A DNA stretch of 64,000 bases from an uncultured Eubacteriales bacterium. Its GTDB lineage: Bacteria > Bacillota > Clostridia > Christensenellales > Aristaeellaceae. The translations under genes and the position numbers were made by a program. The notes below the pieces were generated by a model. It was not told the origin of the DNA and made no database searches. It saw only the letters and a program-made list of their open reading frames with translations. The stretch spans positions 1 through 64,000 of the forward strand of contig CALVNS010000011.1 of the NCBI GenBank assembly GCA_944349855.1, read 5' to 3'. Every line of letters starts with the position of its first letter. The first letter of the stretch is position 1. Shown piece by piece: positions 33,249 to 41,930 of this stretch.

Positions 33249-33464
33249 TCACATTCCCTCGTCGCCGCGCGCATAGCCCGCGGAGAGCACATCGGCCAGG
33301 CGAAACGCCTGCGGCGCGCGCTTTCGGGGCACGCGCGCGAGAAACGCGTCGCCGTCAATGGAGACCACCTGAATGGAAAGCGTCCGCACCGCGCCGCCCT
33401 CGAGCAGCGCGATGCGGATCTTTTTTTCGTTTTCCAGGGAATAGCGCAAAAAGCGCTCGACCAT
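33249..33464 (-). CDS. Small conserved-looking protein of unknown function
   Basis: A 71-residue protein, MVERFLRYSLEN onward, with an alternating pattern of charged and hydrophobic residues that suggests a small beta barrel (IRIALLEGG, LSIQVVSIDGDAFLARV). I recognise no family with confidence. It starts one base beyond the stop of the upstream membrane protein; an alternative GTG at 33473 would overlap it. It is the last gene of the epimerase-M42-membrane protein operon. Confidence 0.6.
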   Translation of the reverse strand: MVERFLRYSLENEKKIRIALLEGGAVRTLSIQVVSIDGDAFLARVPRKRAPQAFRLADVLSAGYARGDEGM

Positions 33465-33465
33465 G

Positions 33466-35391
33466 TCATTCACCCACCGCGTAGATCGTGATGCGGCCCG
33501 CCTCATAGACCTTGGGAAACAGCGCGTCCAGCGCGGCCTCGTCGGCATTCTGCTCCGCGCGCTCGTAGTCGCTCAGGTAGATGTAGGACACGCCGTATTG
33601 CTCCAGCACGTCCAGGTTGCCCGCGGGGTCCTGATAGAAGCGCTGCACATCCCGCGCGTTCTGCTGATAGTTCAGCCCGTGGAAGTACAGGTACAGGTCC
33701 GCCCCGCAGACGATGTTGCGCCCGGCCAGCGCGGCCACGGGGTTGAGGTGCTGCGTGCCGGTCATGAACACGGCATGCGGCTCGGTCTCCTCCTCCACAA
33801 AGCGCGCGGCCTGCACGGCGCCCGCGTCAAAGAGCTGATAGTTGCTGACCGCCTCGCGCGCGATGCTCAGGCTGCCCGACAGCACCGAGCACCCCACGAA
33901 CAGCGCCGCCAGCAGGTAGCGCCCGCGCAGGCCCTTGAGCCGCAGCATCAGCACGGACGCGTAGTCCGCCGCGAGCATCGCCCCGAACATGTAGAAGACG
34001 TAGAAAAGCTTGTTGTTGTCGTACTCGTTGGGCTGAAAGAGCACCAGCTCCGCCACCGCGAAGATCGAAAGCGCGCCGGCGATCAACGGCCCGTGGCCGC
34101 GCCTGCGCCCGTCCAGCAGCACGCACAGCAGCAGCACGAACGCGGGCCCGACGTTCTTGATCCAGAAGAAGAAGTACTCGTCGATCAAGCCCTGGTTCTG
34201 GCTGTTGTTCACCCAGTTGAACTGCACGCGCAGCGAGCCGCCCTCGAGCGTCTGCTTGAACGCATTGCCGACCAGCTGCGGCAGCGCCAGCGCCATTGTG
34301 ACCGCAAAGTAGAGCGCCGCGCCCGTGAAGAGCAGGCGCAGGCCGTCCCGCTCGCCGCGCGCGCGCAGCAGCATCGCGATCAGGTAGCCCGCGCTGAACA
34401 GGCCCAGCGCGAGGAACGAGTGCGTGTGGATCAGCGGCATCGCGCCCGCCAGGACGCCCAGCACGGCGAATGCGCGCCGGCTCCGGTCCTTTGCGGCCCA
34501 CTGCAGCAGCAGCAGCGCGGGCAGCAGGGCCGTCCAGCCGCCCAGCAGCGTGCGCTGGGGCAGCAGCATGTCCACGATGATGTTCGACCAGCGCAGGTTG
34601 AACTCCGGCTGGTTGGCCGGCGTCTTGTACCAGCCCGTGAAGATCTCCAGGAAGTTGCTCGGATCGCGCAGCGCCATGTCCACGTCGTACAGGAAGCCGA
34701 AGCCGCCGTTGAGGAAGAACAGCGCCGCCGCCAGGATCAGCACGCCGCGCCGGTTGCCCACGCCCTCGCGGCACAGCAGCACGAACCCGAAGAACACCAG
34801 GAACATCATCAGCGTGCCGGGCACGATGACGGCCATGCGCAGGTCCATGCCCAGCAGCAGCATCGAGGTGCTCATGGAGTCCGTCAGGTAGGGATAGCTC
34901 AGCGTCGCGCCGGGCAGGATGGAGTACGTCGGCGGGAACGCGGCGTCGCGCAGGCTCGTGATGATGCCCAGGTGCAGGCACAGGTCGCCGTAGGTGGCCT
35001 GGCCGCCGTAGAGCGAGCCGTCGGCGGCCTGGCGCAGCACGTGCGTGTGCTGCAGGTATGCGCCCAAGAGGGTGAGCGGCACGGCGACGATCAGCGCGGT
35101 GATCAGCAGCTGGGCGTCATCCTCCTCCATGCGCCGCACGGGCCGCCTGTCGCGCAGCGCCCACGCCGCGGCGGTGACGGCCGCCAGCGGCGCGAGCGCA
35201 AGCGCATGCCCCAGGCGCGAAAAGCGCACCGCGGGGATGTAGGCCAGCAGCGCGGGCATCCACATGAGCAGCTCGACGCCCAGGCACAGGCCCAGCCACG
35301 CGCGCTCCACGGGGCGCCTGCGGGGGAACTGAAAGCGCGCGACGGCCACGCCGCACGCGAGGTAGACGAGCAGATAAGCCGTCGCGAGCAT
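33466..35391 (-). CDS. Large polytopic membrane protein, GT-C glycosyltransferase-like
   Basis: A 641-residue protein with about 12-13 hydrophobic helices over residues 1-480 and a soluble C-terminal region (about 490-641). Acidic and aromatic residues in extracytoplasmic loops (YLTDSMSTS near 168, DVDMALRDPSNF near 238, PNEYDNNKLFY near 455) and the overall plan resemble GT-C-fold lipid-linked sugar transferases and related DUF2298-type proteins. The C-terminal soluble segment (FVEEETEPHAVFMTGTQHLNPVAALAGR) is typical of that group. No substrate can be assigned. It lies 27 bp after an M42 peptidase gene. Confidence 0.6.
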   Translation of the reverse strand: MLATAYLLVYLACGVAVARFQFPRRRPVERAWLGLCLGVELLMWMPALLAYIPAVRFSRLGHALALAPLAAVTAAAWALRDRRPVRRMEEDDAQLLITALIVAVPLTLLGAYLQHTHVLRQAADGSLYGGQATYGDLCLHLGIITSLRDAAFPPTYSILPGATLSYPYLTDSMSTSMLLLGMDLRMAVIVPGTLMMFLVFFGFVLLCREGVGNRRGVLILAAALFFLNGGFGFLYDVDMALRDPSNFLEIFTGWYKTPANQPEFNLRWSNIIVDMLLPQRTLLGGWTALLPALLLLQWAAKDRSRRAFAVLGVLAGAMPLIHTHSFLALGLFSAGYLIAMLLRARGERDGLRLLFTGAALYFAVTMALALPQLVGNAFKQTLEGGSLRVQFNWVNNSQNQGLIDEYFFFWIKNVGPAFVLLLCVLLDGRRRGHGPLIAGALSIFAVAELVLFQPNEYDNNKLFYVFYMFGAMLAADYASVLMLRLKGLRGRYLLAALFVGCSVLSGSLSIAREAVSNYQLFDAGAVQAARFVEEETEPHAVFMTGTQHLNPVAALAGRNIVCGADLYLYFHGLNYQQNARDVQRFYQDPAGNLDVLEQYGVSYIYLSDYERAEQNADEAALDALFPKVYEAGRITIYAVGE

Positions 35392-35418
35392 GGGATTTCC
35401 TCCTTCGAACGGAGTGGG

Positions 35419-36408
35419 TTACAGCGCCTCGCCGGCGTATGCGACGAGCAGCCTGACGGCCGCCTCCATGTCGCGCAGGTCGATCGTCTCCGCCGCGGAG
35501 TGCACGTAGCGGCATGGGATGGAGACGACGCCCGAGGGCACGCCGCCGCGCGTCTGATGGATGGCGCCCGAGTCGGTGCCGCCGGCGGTCAGGACCTCCA
35601 TCTGATAGGGGATGTTCTGCGCCTTGGCCAGGCTGACCAGCCGGTCGCGCACGGCCGGCGCGCAGATGACCGAGCGGTCCATGACCTTGATCGCCGCGCC
35701 CGCGCCGAGCTTGACGGCCATCTTCGGCTTGGCCTCGGGCACGTCGCCGGTGAGCGTGACGTCCAGCGCGATGGCAAAGTCGGGATCGACGGCATAGGCG
35801 GCCGTGCGCGCGCCGCGCAGGCCGACCTCCTCCTGCACGGTGAAGACGGCGACGATCTCGTTGTTCGCCTGCGCCATCTGCATGAAGGCCTCGGCCAGCA
35901 CCGCGCAGCCCGCGCGGTCGTCCATGGCGGGGGAGGCCAGGCGCCACTCGCCCAGCTGCGAGACGGCGGGCGCGTAGACGGCCACGTCGCCGATGGCAAC
36001 CCTGGCCAGCGCTTCCTCGCGCGTGGACGCGCCGATGTCCGCGTAGAGGTTTTGCATCTTGGGCGCGCCCTCGATGTCCTCCTCCGCGCCGATGACGCCC
36101 TCCACGCCGTTTTCAAACACCACGCGCTGGCCCACGGACACCGACACGTCGATGCCGCCCACGTTGTACAGGCGCACGAAGCCGTGCTCGTCCGCGTCGG
36201 TGGCGATGAAGCCGATGTGGTCCATGTGCGCGGCGAACATGACGCGCTTGCCCGCGCCGTGCTTGCGCACGATCAGGTTGCCCAGCACATCCGTCTCCAC
36301 GCTGTCGGCATAGGGCCGGAGCAGGTCGGCGATGACCGCGGCGATCTTTTCCTCATGACCCGTCGCGCCGTGCACGGCGAGCAGCTTCAAAAGCGTATCC
36401 TTGATCAT
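35419..36408 (-). CDS. M42-family metallopeptidase (paralogue 1)
   Basis: A 329-residue dizinc/cobalt aminopeptidase of the FrvX/PepA tetrahedral type. Metal ligands appear as His61-x-Asp63 (AHMDHIGF), Asp163 or Asp164 (AMDDRAG), the catalytic VQEEVGLRGA near 191-200, Asp216 (ALDVT) and the late histidine CRYVHS near 305. M42 enzymes trim small peptides in the cytoplasm; some members are glutamyl or glycoside-linked hydrolases. It is third of three tandem M42 genes, 37 bp after the second. Confidence 0.93.
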   Translation of the reverse strand: MIKDTLLKLLAVHGATGHEEKIAAVIADLLRPYADSVETDVLGNLIVRKHGAGKRVMFAAHMDHIGFIATDADEHGFVRLYNVGGIDVSVSVGQRVVFENGVEGVIGAEEDIEGAPKMQNLYADIGASTREEALARVAIGDVAVYAPAVSQLGEWRLASPAMDDRAGCAVLAEAFMQMAQANNEIVAVFTVQEEVGLRGARTAAYAVDPDFAIALDVTLTGDVPEAKPKMAVKLGAGAAIKVMDRSVICAPAVRDRLVSLAKAQNIPYQMEVLTAGGTDSGAIHQTRGGVPSGVVSIPCRYVHSAAETIDLRDMEAAVRLLVAYAGEAL

Positions 36409-36445
36409 GGAAGTATCTCCTCACTTTTTTGAAATGGGGCGCTTC

Positions 36446-37480
36446 TCAGCGCGCGACGGGATTTTCCGCGTTCAGCCGGGACAGGCACGCCAGCAGCAGC
36501 GCCTGCTGCGCCTCGATGTCGCGCAGCGAGGCCACGGACGAGGGCGAGTGGATGTAGCGGCAGGGGACGGAGAGCGTCACGCACGGCACGCCCGCGCGCG
36601 ACTGATGGATCGCGCCCGCGTCGTTGCCGCCGGAGAGGAACTGCTTGTACTGCCAGGCGATGCCCTTGGCGTCTGCCGTCTCCGTCACAAAGCGCAGCAG
36701 GCCCTTGTGCGCGATGGACGTGCGGTCCATGAAGCTGACCGCCACGCCCTTGCCCACGCGCGTGACCTTCATGTGGTCGGGCACGTCGCCCAGGTCGTTG
36801 CTCGTCGTGCCCTCCAGCGCGATGGCCAGGTCGGGCTTTACGCGATAGGCGGCCACCTTCGCGCCGCGCAGGCCGGCCTCCTCCTGCACGGTGAACGCGC
36901 ACGTCAGGTCGCCCTGGTAGTCGCTCTCCTTGAGCGCGCGCAGCATCGCCACGCAGCCCACCCGGTCGTCCAGCGCCTTGGCCTTGACCAGCGCGTCGCC
37001 AAACTCCACGTATTCGCTGTCAAACATCGCGTACGTGCCCACGGGGCAGAGCTTGAGCGCCTCGTCCTTCTTCTTGGCGCCCACGTCGATGTAGAGCTTG
37101 TCGTAGCCGAGCACCTTCTGCATGTCGGCGGCGCTCTGCAGGTGGATGGCCTTGGCGCCGATGACGCCCGGCACGCGGTCGTCGCCCACCAGCACGCGCT
37201 TGCTGACGATCACGCGCGGGTCGATGCCGCCCGCGCAGTCGATGCGCAGCAGGCCCTTGTCCGTCGCGCCCGTGACGATGAAGCCGACCTCGTCCATGTG
37301 CGCGTCGAGCATCACGTGCGGAAGGTTCGGATTGCTGCCCTTGCGAAAGGCGTAGACGCTGCCCATCGTGTCGCAGGTGACCTTGTCGCACAGGGGCGCG
37401 GCCGCCTCCCGCACGAAGGCGCGCACCGCGTCCTCGTGGCCCGTCACGCCGAACAGGTCCGTCATCTGTTTCAGAAGCAT
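36446..37480 (-). CDS. M42-family metallopeptidase (paralogue 2)
   Basis: A 344-residue M42 peptidase. The motifs are DAHMDEVGF near 59, KALDDRVG near 168, VQEEAGLRGA near 198, and GGNDAGAIHQSRAGVP near 286. In place of the ALDVT metal aspartate it has ALEGTT, as in a subset of the family. Its start overlaps the end of the upstream M42 gene by 10 bp, so translation is coupled. It is clearly diverged from both neighbours, so this is an old duplication and not a recent copy. Confidence 0.93.
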   Translation of the reverse strand: MLLKQMTDLFGVTGHEDAVRAFVREAAAPLCDKVTCDTMGSVYAFRKGSNPNLPHVMLDAHMDEVGFIVTGATDKGLLRIDCAGGIDPRVIVSKRVLVGDDRVPGVIGAKAIHLQSAADMQKVLGYDKLYIDVGAKKKDEALKLCPVGTYAMFDSEYVEFGDALVKAKALDDRVGCVAMLRALKESDYQGDLTCAFTVQEEAGLRGAKVAAYRVKPDLAIALEGTTSNDLGDVPDHMKVTRVGKGVAVSFMDRTSIAHKGLLRFVTETADAKGIAWQYKQFLSGGNDAGAIHQSRAGVPCVTLSVPCRYIHSPSSVASLRDIEAQQALLLACLSRLNAENPVAR

Positions 37481-38514
37481 ATCGTATCCTCCCAGTTTTC
37501 ATCCAGCGACGCGATGTACGCGGCCAGCAGGCGCGCCTGCTCGCGCAGCGTGCGCAGCGAGATCGTCTCCACGGTCGTGTGCATGTACTTGAGCGGCAGC
37601 TCCATGAGCACCGTGGGCACGCCCACGCGCGAGATCTGCAGCTCCGCCGCGTCCGTCCAGGTCTCGCCCGAGCAGGCGGAGAGCTCGTGCTCGACGTGGA
37701 TGTCCTTGGCCACGCCCAGCACCGCGTCCAGCATCCGGGGATGGATGTTCGGGCCGCAGGTGAAGCAGGCCTTGTCGATGTCGTGCGTCTCGTCCGCGGC
37801 GCAGTCGGGCATGTCCGCGTGCGTCACGTCGATGGCGATGGCCAGGTCCGGGTCGACGGCATAGACGCTCGTCTTCGCGCCGCGCGAGCCGACCTCCTCC
37901 TGCGAGGAGCACACGAGGTATACGTCCGCCTTGTGGCGCATCTGCGAGAGCGCCTGCGCGCACAGGTACAGGATCGCGCAGCAGGCGCGGTCGTCGAGCG
38001 TCTTGCAGGCGACGTAGTCGCCGCTCAGCTGTGTGAGCGGGCCCGTGAGCTGCACGCGGTCGCCGATGGATACGCGCTTTCTGACCTCCTCGGCGGGATA
38101 GCCCACGTCGATGTACAGGTCCTCGCGCCGGTAGTTCTTCTTGCGGTCGGCCTCGCTGAGGATGTGCGGCGGCTTGGCGCCGATGACGCCGTGCAGCGGC
38201 GGGTCGCACAGCACATTGACCTCGCTGGCCGGCAGGATGCGCGGGTCCACGCCGCCCATCTGCGAAAAGCGCAGGCAGCCGTCATCCTCGATGCCGGTGA
38301 CGATCAGGCCGATCTCGTCCAGGTGCGCGCACACGTAGATCTTGGGGCCGCCGCCCTCGCCGGGCAGGTGCGCGATCATGTTCTGCAGCGCGTCCACCTG
38401 CACCTGCTCGCAGTAGGGCGCGAACGCCTCGCGCATGAACGCGGCGACCTCCTGCTCGTTGCCGGGCAGGCCGGAGCACTGCGTTGCGCGGGAGAGAAAT
38501 TCCGTCAGGTTCAA
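37471..38514 (-). CDS. M42-family metallopeptidase (paralogue 3)
   Basis: A 347-residue M42 peptidase, first of the three in the operon. The motifs are CAHLDEIGL near 64, KTLDDRACC near 171, SSQEEVGSRGA near 199 and AIDVTHADMPD near 223. The usual GGTDSGAIH segment is replaced by TWTDAAELQISRVGVP, although the late metal histidine (KYMHTTVE) is kept. Several extra cysteines are present. The altered segment suggests a different specificity from its two neighbours. It lies 22 bp after the epimerase gene. Confidence 0.9.
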   Translation of the reverse strand: MNLTEFLSRATQCSGLPGNEQEVAAFMREAFAPYCEQVQVDALQNMIAHLPGEGGGPKIYVCAHLDEIGLIVTGIEDDGCLRFSQMGGVDPRILPASEVNVLCDPPLHGVIGAKPPHILSEADRKKNYRREDLYIDVGYPAEEVRKRVSIGDRVQLTGPLTQLSGDYVACKTLDDRACCAILYLCAQALSQMRHKADVYLVCSSQEEVGSRGAKTSVYAVDPDLAIAIDVTHADMPDCAADETHDIDKACFTCGPNIHPRMLDAVLGVAKDIHVEHELSACSGETWTDAAELQISRVGVPTVLMELPLKYMHTTVETISLRTLREQARLLAAYIASLDENWEDTICF

Positions 38515-38536
38515 GCGATCATCTCCTCATGGTGTT

Positions 38537-39544
38537 TCACTTTTGAAAGGCGCGCTTGCCGGCCTCGTGCGCGGCGATGATGCGGTCGCACAGCGCGTCG
38601 AACGCGGGGTCCTCCACGCGGCATTCCTCGTGCGTCCGGATGTAATCCCACGCCTGCTTGACCCCCAGGTCGAACGGCTTGGTGCAGATGAAGTCCGGCA
38701 CCAGGCGCTTGACCTTGGCGCAGTCGAAGATCACCGAGTTGGACTTGTCGCCCTGCATCGGGCCGATGTAGGACGGGTCGCACGCGGTCAGGAAGTCCGT
38801 GGCGATGTGGTAGGGCCTGGCCTCAACGCCCAGCGTGCGCGCGATGACCTCCACGACCTGATCCCACGTCAGCTGCTCGTCGGAGGTGATCGTGTACGCC
38901 TCGCCCAGCGCCTCGCGGCGGCCCATCAGGCCGACGAACGCCTTGGCAAAGTCGTCCGAGTGCGTCAGCGTCCACAGGCTGGCGCCGTCGCCCGGCACGA
39001 GCACGGGCTTGCCCGCCAGCATGCGCGCCAGCACCTGATAGCCGCCCTTGTCGCCGTGGATCGGCACGGGGATCGACCGCTCGCAGTACGTGTGGCTGGG
39101 CCGCACGATCGTCACCGGGAAGCCCGTCTCGCGGTAGGCGGCCATGAGCGCGTCCTCGCACGCTGCCTTCTTGCGCGAGTACTCCCAGTAGGGGTTGTGC
39201 AGCGGCGTCGACTCGGTGATCACGCTGCCGCGCGGCGGCTTGTGGTAGGCCGAGGCGGAGCTGATGAAGAAGTACTGGTCGGTCATGCCCTGGAAGAGCC
39301 GGATGTCGCGGCGGGCCTGCTCCACGTCAAAGACGATGAAGTCCGCCACCACGTCAAAGCGCTCGCCCTGCAGCGCGGCCGCGACCGCGCGCTCGTCGGC
39401 GATGTCGGCCACGACGCTGCGCGCGCCCTCCGGCACGGGTCGGTTGCCGCGGTTGAGCAGCGTCATGTCCCATCCGCGCTGCAGCGCCAGGCGCGTCACA
39501 GCGGTGCTGATCGTGCCGGTGCCGCCGATAAACAATGCCTTCAT
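38537..39544 (-). CDS. NAD-dependent epimerase/dehydratase (extended SDR)
   Basis: A 335-residue extended short-chain dehydrogenase. The N-terminal nucleotide-binding motif GGTGTIS occupies residues 7-13, and the catalytic Tyr/Lys is in YSRKK near 122. A C-terminal substrate domain follows. Such enzymes act on nucleotide sugars or similar compounds. A GGAGGG site precedes ATG 39544; the frame before it is not coding. It leads the operon with three M42 peptidases, a GT-C-like membrane protein and a small protein, which hints at processing of a glycosylated peptide, but that link is inferred only. Confidence 0.85.
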   Translation of the reverse strand: MKALFIGGTGTISTAVTRLALQRGWDMTLLNRGNRPVPEGARSVVADIADERAVAAALQGERFDVVADFIVFDVEQARRDIRLFQGMTDQYFFISSASAYHKPPRGSVITESTPLHNPYWEYSRKKAACEDALMAAYRETGFPVTIVRPSHTYCERSIPVPIHGDKGGYQVLARMLAGKPVLVPGDGASLWTLTHSDDFAKAFVGLMGRREALGEAYTITSDEQLTWDQVVEVIARTLGVEARPYHIATDFLTACDPSYIGPMQGDKSNSVIFDCAKVKRLVPDFICTKPFDLGVKQAWDYIRTHEECRVEDPAFDALCDRIIAAHEAGKRAFQK

Positions 39545-39623
39545 GCGTTTCCCTCCATCCATGCGGACCCGCGCGGGCCCGGATCCGGCCGTCCAAGCGC
39601 GGCCATTTTCTTCAAACAATCGT

Positions 39624-39650
39624 ATTATAGCATGTTTGCCGCTCAAAGGC
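39624..39650 (-). promoter_or_regulatory. Possible promoter of the epimerase-M42 operon
   Basis: A perfect minus-strand TATAAT (39629-39624) lies 80 bases before the start codon, but no good -35 is seen at standard spacing. Confidence 0.4.
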
Positions 39651-39678
39651 TATGCGATTTCGCATGTGCACAAGATAA

Positions 39679-39706
39679 GGGCCGTGAAACGCCCGTTTCA
39701 CGGCCC
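39679..39706 (-). terminator. Hairpin downstream of cvpA
   Basis: Perfect 12-bp stem GGGCCGTGAAAC/GTTTCACGGCCC with a 4-base loop. The minus-strand tail is TTATCTTG, so it is a moderate terminator for the DUF5711-cvpA operon. Confidence 0.65.
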
Positions 39707-39724
39707 GGGGGAATGCGCAGGACG

Positions 39725-40432
39725 CTATACGTAGCCGCGCATGATGGCGGCGATCAAATTGGTCTTGTAGAAGTAGCCGGCCAGTTTGGACTGTTCGATC
39801 AGGTCGCCGACCTGTTCGATGGGCGAGACCGTCAGGATGATCGGCACCAGCGCAAAGATGACGAACACCAGGAACACCCCGCGCACGCCGCCGAACACGC
39901 CGCCCATCAGCGCGTCCAGGTGGCGCAGCACCGGCAGGCGGAACACGTAGCAGATCAGGTTGCCCAGCATCGTCAGCACGAGATAGGCGAGCAGGAAGCA
40001 CAGCAGGAAGCAGATGATGTTCAGCGACACGGCGATGATCGTCTGATTGAGGTATTCGGAGATGTTGGAGCTGCCTGCACTGGCGAATACCTGGCTGCTG
40101 ATGTTGCTGCGCACAAATTGCTGGAAGACCTCGGGCAGGTTGGCGCTTTGCAGGATGCTGGTCAGCGTGTCGGACGACAGGCTGGAGACGGGCGTCATCG
40201 CCAGCTCGACGTCCGTGATGCGCGAGCCGGCGTCCGTGTAGTACATGAGCGTGCGGATCAGCGACTCGTTGCCCTGCAGCACCTCTGCCAGCTGCGGATA
40301 GGTCAGGTAGGCGATCAGGAGCGCGCCCAGCAGCGATATGAGATTGAGCACGCCGCTGACAAAGCCGCGGTACATGCCCATGATGACGCTCACGCCAATG
40401 ATCGCGATGATGATGTAATCGACGATGTTCAA
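39725..40432 (-). CDS. cvpA: CvpA family membrane protein
   Basis: A 235-residue inner-membrane protein of the colicin V production family. Four transmembrane helices are visible (about 5-25, 28-50, 133-158, 178-200), with the family's FVSGVLNLISLLGALLIAY and LDALMGGVFGGVRGVFLV segments. A longer-than-usual extracytoplasmic loop (50-130), rich in Ser, Thr and Asn, separates helices 2 and 3. Its biochemical role is unknown in Bacillota. It follows the DUF5711 gene by 28 bp in the same operon. Confidence 0.87.
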   Translation of the reverse strand: MNIVDYIIIAIIGVSVIMGMYRGFVSGVLNLISLLGALLIAYLTYPQLAEVLQGNESLIRTLMYYTDAGSRITDVELAMTPVSSLSSDTLTSILQSANLPEVFQQFVRSNISSQVFASAGSSNISEYLNQTIIAVSLNIICFLLCFLLAYLVLTMLGNLICYVFRLPVLRHLDALMGGVFGGVRGVFLVFVIFALVPIILTVSPIEQVGDLIEQSKLAGYFYKTNLIAAIMRGYV

Positions 40433-40460
40433 TGCCTCACCCCGTCTCTTCGTTTCGCCG

Positions 40461-41564
40461 TCAGCTCGGCAGCTCGATGACGTATGTCTCCGAGCCCGAT
40501 GCGACGATGACCTTGTCGTCCTCCAGCATGCCCAGCACCTGGCTGATCTGTACCGGCATCGTATAGGCCGTGAACGTCTGCTCGCCGTAGCGGCAGCGGT
40601 ATACGTGCGTGGAGGAGAACGCGTACACGCTCTTGGATCCCAGGGCCGCGCCGATACAGCCGGCCGGCAGGTGCATCACGCGGTCGGTCGAGCCGTACAT
40701 CAGCCGCAGCGTCGTCATGCCGCCCGACTCGTTGTCAATCGCCGCGGGCACCAGGAGCTGATAGGACGTGTTGCCGACCCGGCGCATATCCTCCAGGTAC
40801 CAGCCGTAGATCAGCACGTCGCTGACGTTCTGATCGCGCGTAATCCGGTAGTCATAGGCGCGGATCTTGCGCGTATCCACCACATAGAGGTGGTCATTGG
40901 TGTAGTACACGTCGTACACCAGCTGCTCGCCCAGCGTCGTATTGCCCAGCACCAGACGGCCCGGCTGATACGTCTGCAGGACCGTGGAGATGACCGTACC
41001 GCTCGTGTCGATGCCCAGCACCCACAGGTATTCGCTGTCGCCCACGGTGAAAAAATCCATGTCCAGCAGCGTCATGTCCTGCACGGCGATGGCGTCTACG
41101 CTCGCGCCGTCGTTGTCGATGACGTAGATCGTCCCCGTATCGCTGGTGCCCACGAAGGCCGCGATATAGCCCTTCCCGACGCGCGCAAACTGGATCTCGC
41201 TGTTCATGCGGTTGTTGTAGGTGTTCTGTCCCCGCGCGTTGAGCGCATAGAGCTGGTTGGCCGACCAGGCGACCACGCGCTGGTTGCCCGCGCTGAAGCC
41301 GGCGTTGGCGCCGATCTGAAAGTTCCAACGGGTGCTGCCCGTGTCGCTCACGCACTGGAGCATCGTGCCGTCATAGTAGAGCACGTTGTCGCCAAACGGC
41401 GTGACATTCTGGCCCGGCAGCGCGCCCAGGCGCGAGGCGCGGCCCGTCATGCCGCTGGACGAACTGCCGCCCACGGACCACACCAGCAGCACGATGATCA
41501 CCACCACCGCCAGCAGCGCGCCGAGCATCAGCGCGGGCGGCATGCTCCTCTTCTTCCGTTGCAT
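40461..41564 (-). CDS. Membrane-anchored DUF5711-type beta-propeller-like protein
   Basis: A 367-residue protein with a short basic N-terminus, one transmembrane helix (about 12-31) and an extracytoplasmic domain. The domain is made of repeated short beta units (GDNVLYYDGTMLQCV, RVVAWSANQLYALNA, YAFSSTHVYRC), suggesting a PQQ-like propeller. This matches my recollection of DUF5711 proteins in Clostridia, but I could not check. No catalytic residues are evident. It is cotranscribed with cvpA, so an envelope role is likely. Confidence 0.7.
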   Translation of the reverse strand: MQRKKRSMPPALMLGALLAVVVIIVLLVWSVGGSSSSGMTGRASRLGALPGQNVTPFGDNVLYYDGTMLQCVSDTGSTRWNFQIGANAGFSAGNQRVVAWSANQLYALNARGQNTYNNRMNSEIQFARVGKGYIAAFVGTSDTGTIYVIDNDGASVDAIAVQDMTLLDMDFFTVGDSEYLWVLGIDTSGTVISTVLQTYQPGRLVLGNTTLGEQLVYDVYYTNDHLYVVDTRKIRAYDYRITRDQNVSDVLIYGWYLEDMRRVGNTSYQLLVPAAIDNESGGMTTLRLMYGSTDRVMHLPAGCIGAALGSKSVYAFSSTHVYRCRYGEQTFTAYTMPVQISQVLGMLEDDKVIVASGSETYVIELPS

Positions 41565-41600
41565 CTGATCCTCCCGGGTCGTTTCGATGGACGATACGCC

Positions 41601-41628
41601 TCAGCGTATAACAGCGTATAAACGTATA
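41601..41628. repeat. Short tandem repeat upstream of the DUF5711 gene
   Basis: Two near-identical 10-mers (TCAGCGTATA, ACAGCGTATA) followed by a related ACGTATAG, giving three TATACG elements on the minus strand in the promoter region. This could be an operator or reiterated -10-like boxes. Confidence 0.45.
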
Positions 41629-41690
41629 GTTATTCTTTGCGCGGCGCGGCTTTTCCTCCACATGCCGCAACTTTTTCGCATTCACGCCGG

Positions 41691-41930
41691 TCAAAACAGC
41701 TGCGACTGGCTCCGCCTGCGCAGCGCTTCGGCCGCCTGTACGGCGGACATGCCGCGCACGTTGAGCAGCAGCGCGCCGCGCGCGCCAGGGCGCACGCGCC
41801 ATTCCACCGCGTCGCCGGCAAAGATGGCCGCGTCCGCCTCCTGCGCGCTGCCCGGCGCCAACATGTCAAATCCCATGCCCGACAGGCTCTGTGCCATCGC
41901 TTCCAGGCCCGGCTGATAGGCCACCTTCAT
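41691..41930 (-). CDS. YkuS/UPF0180-like small protein
   Basis: A 79-residue protein resembling the UPF0180 (YkuS) family in size and layout: an N-terminal beta strand and helix (VAYQPGLEAMAQSLSGMGF), a central strand with a DAAIFAGDAVEW segment, and a C-terminal helix SAVQAAEALRRR. Function of the family is unknown. AAAGGGGA upstream sets ATG 41930. It lies downstream of recF beyond a DnaA-box region. Confidence 0.55.
   Translation of the reverse strand: MKVAYQPGLEAMAQSLSGMGFDMLAPGSAQEADAAIFAGDAVEWRVRPGARGALLLNVRGMSAVQAAEALRRRSQSQLF

Noticed and set aside
33463-36432. A 989-residue plus-strand frame opposite the membrane protein and the first M42 gene
   Set aside because: Antisense shadow without recognisable domains; the minus strand carries well-supported genes.
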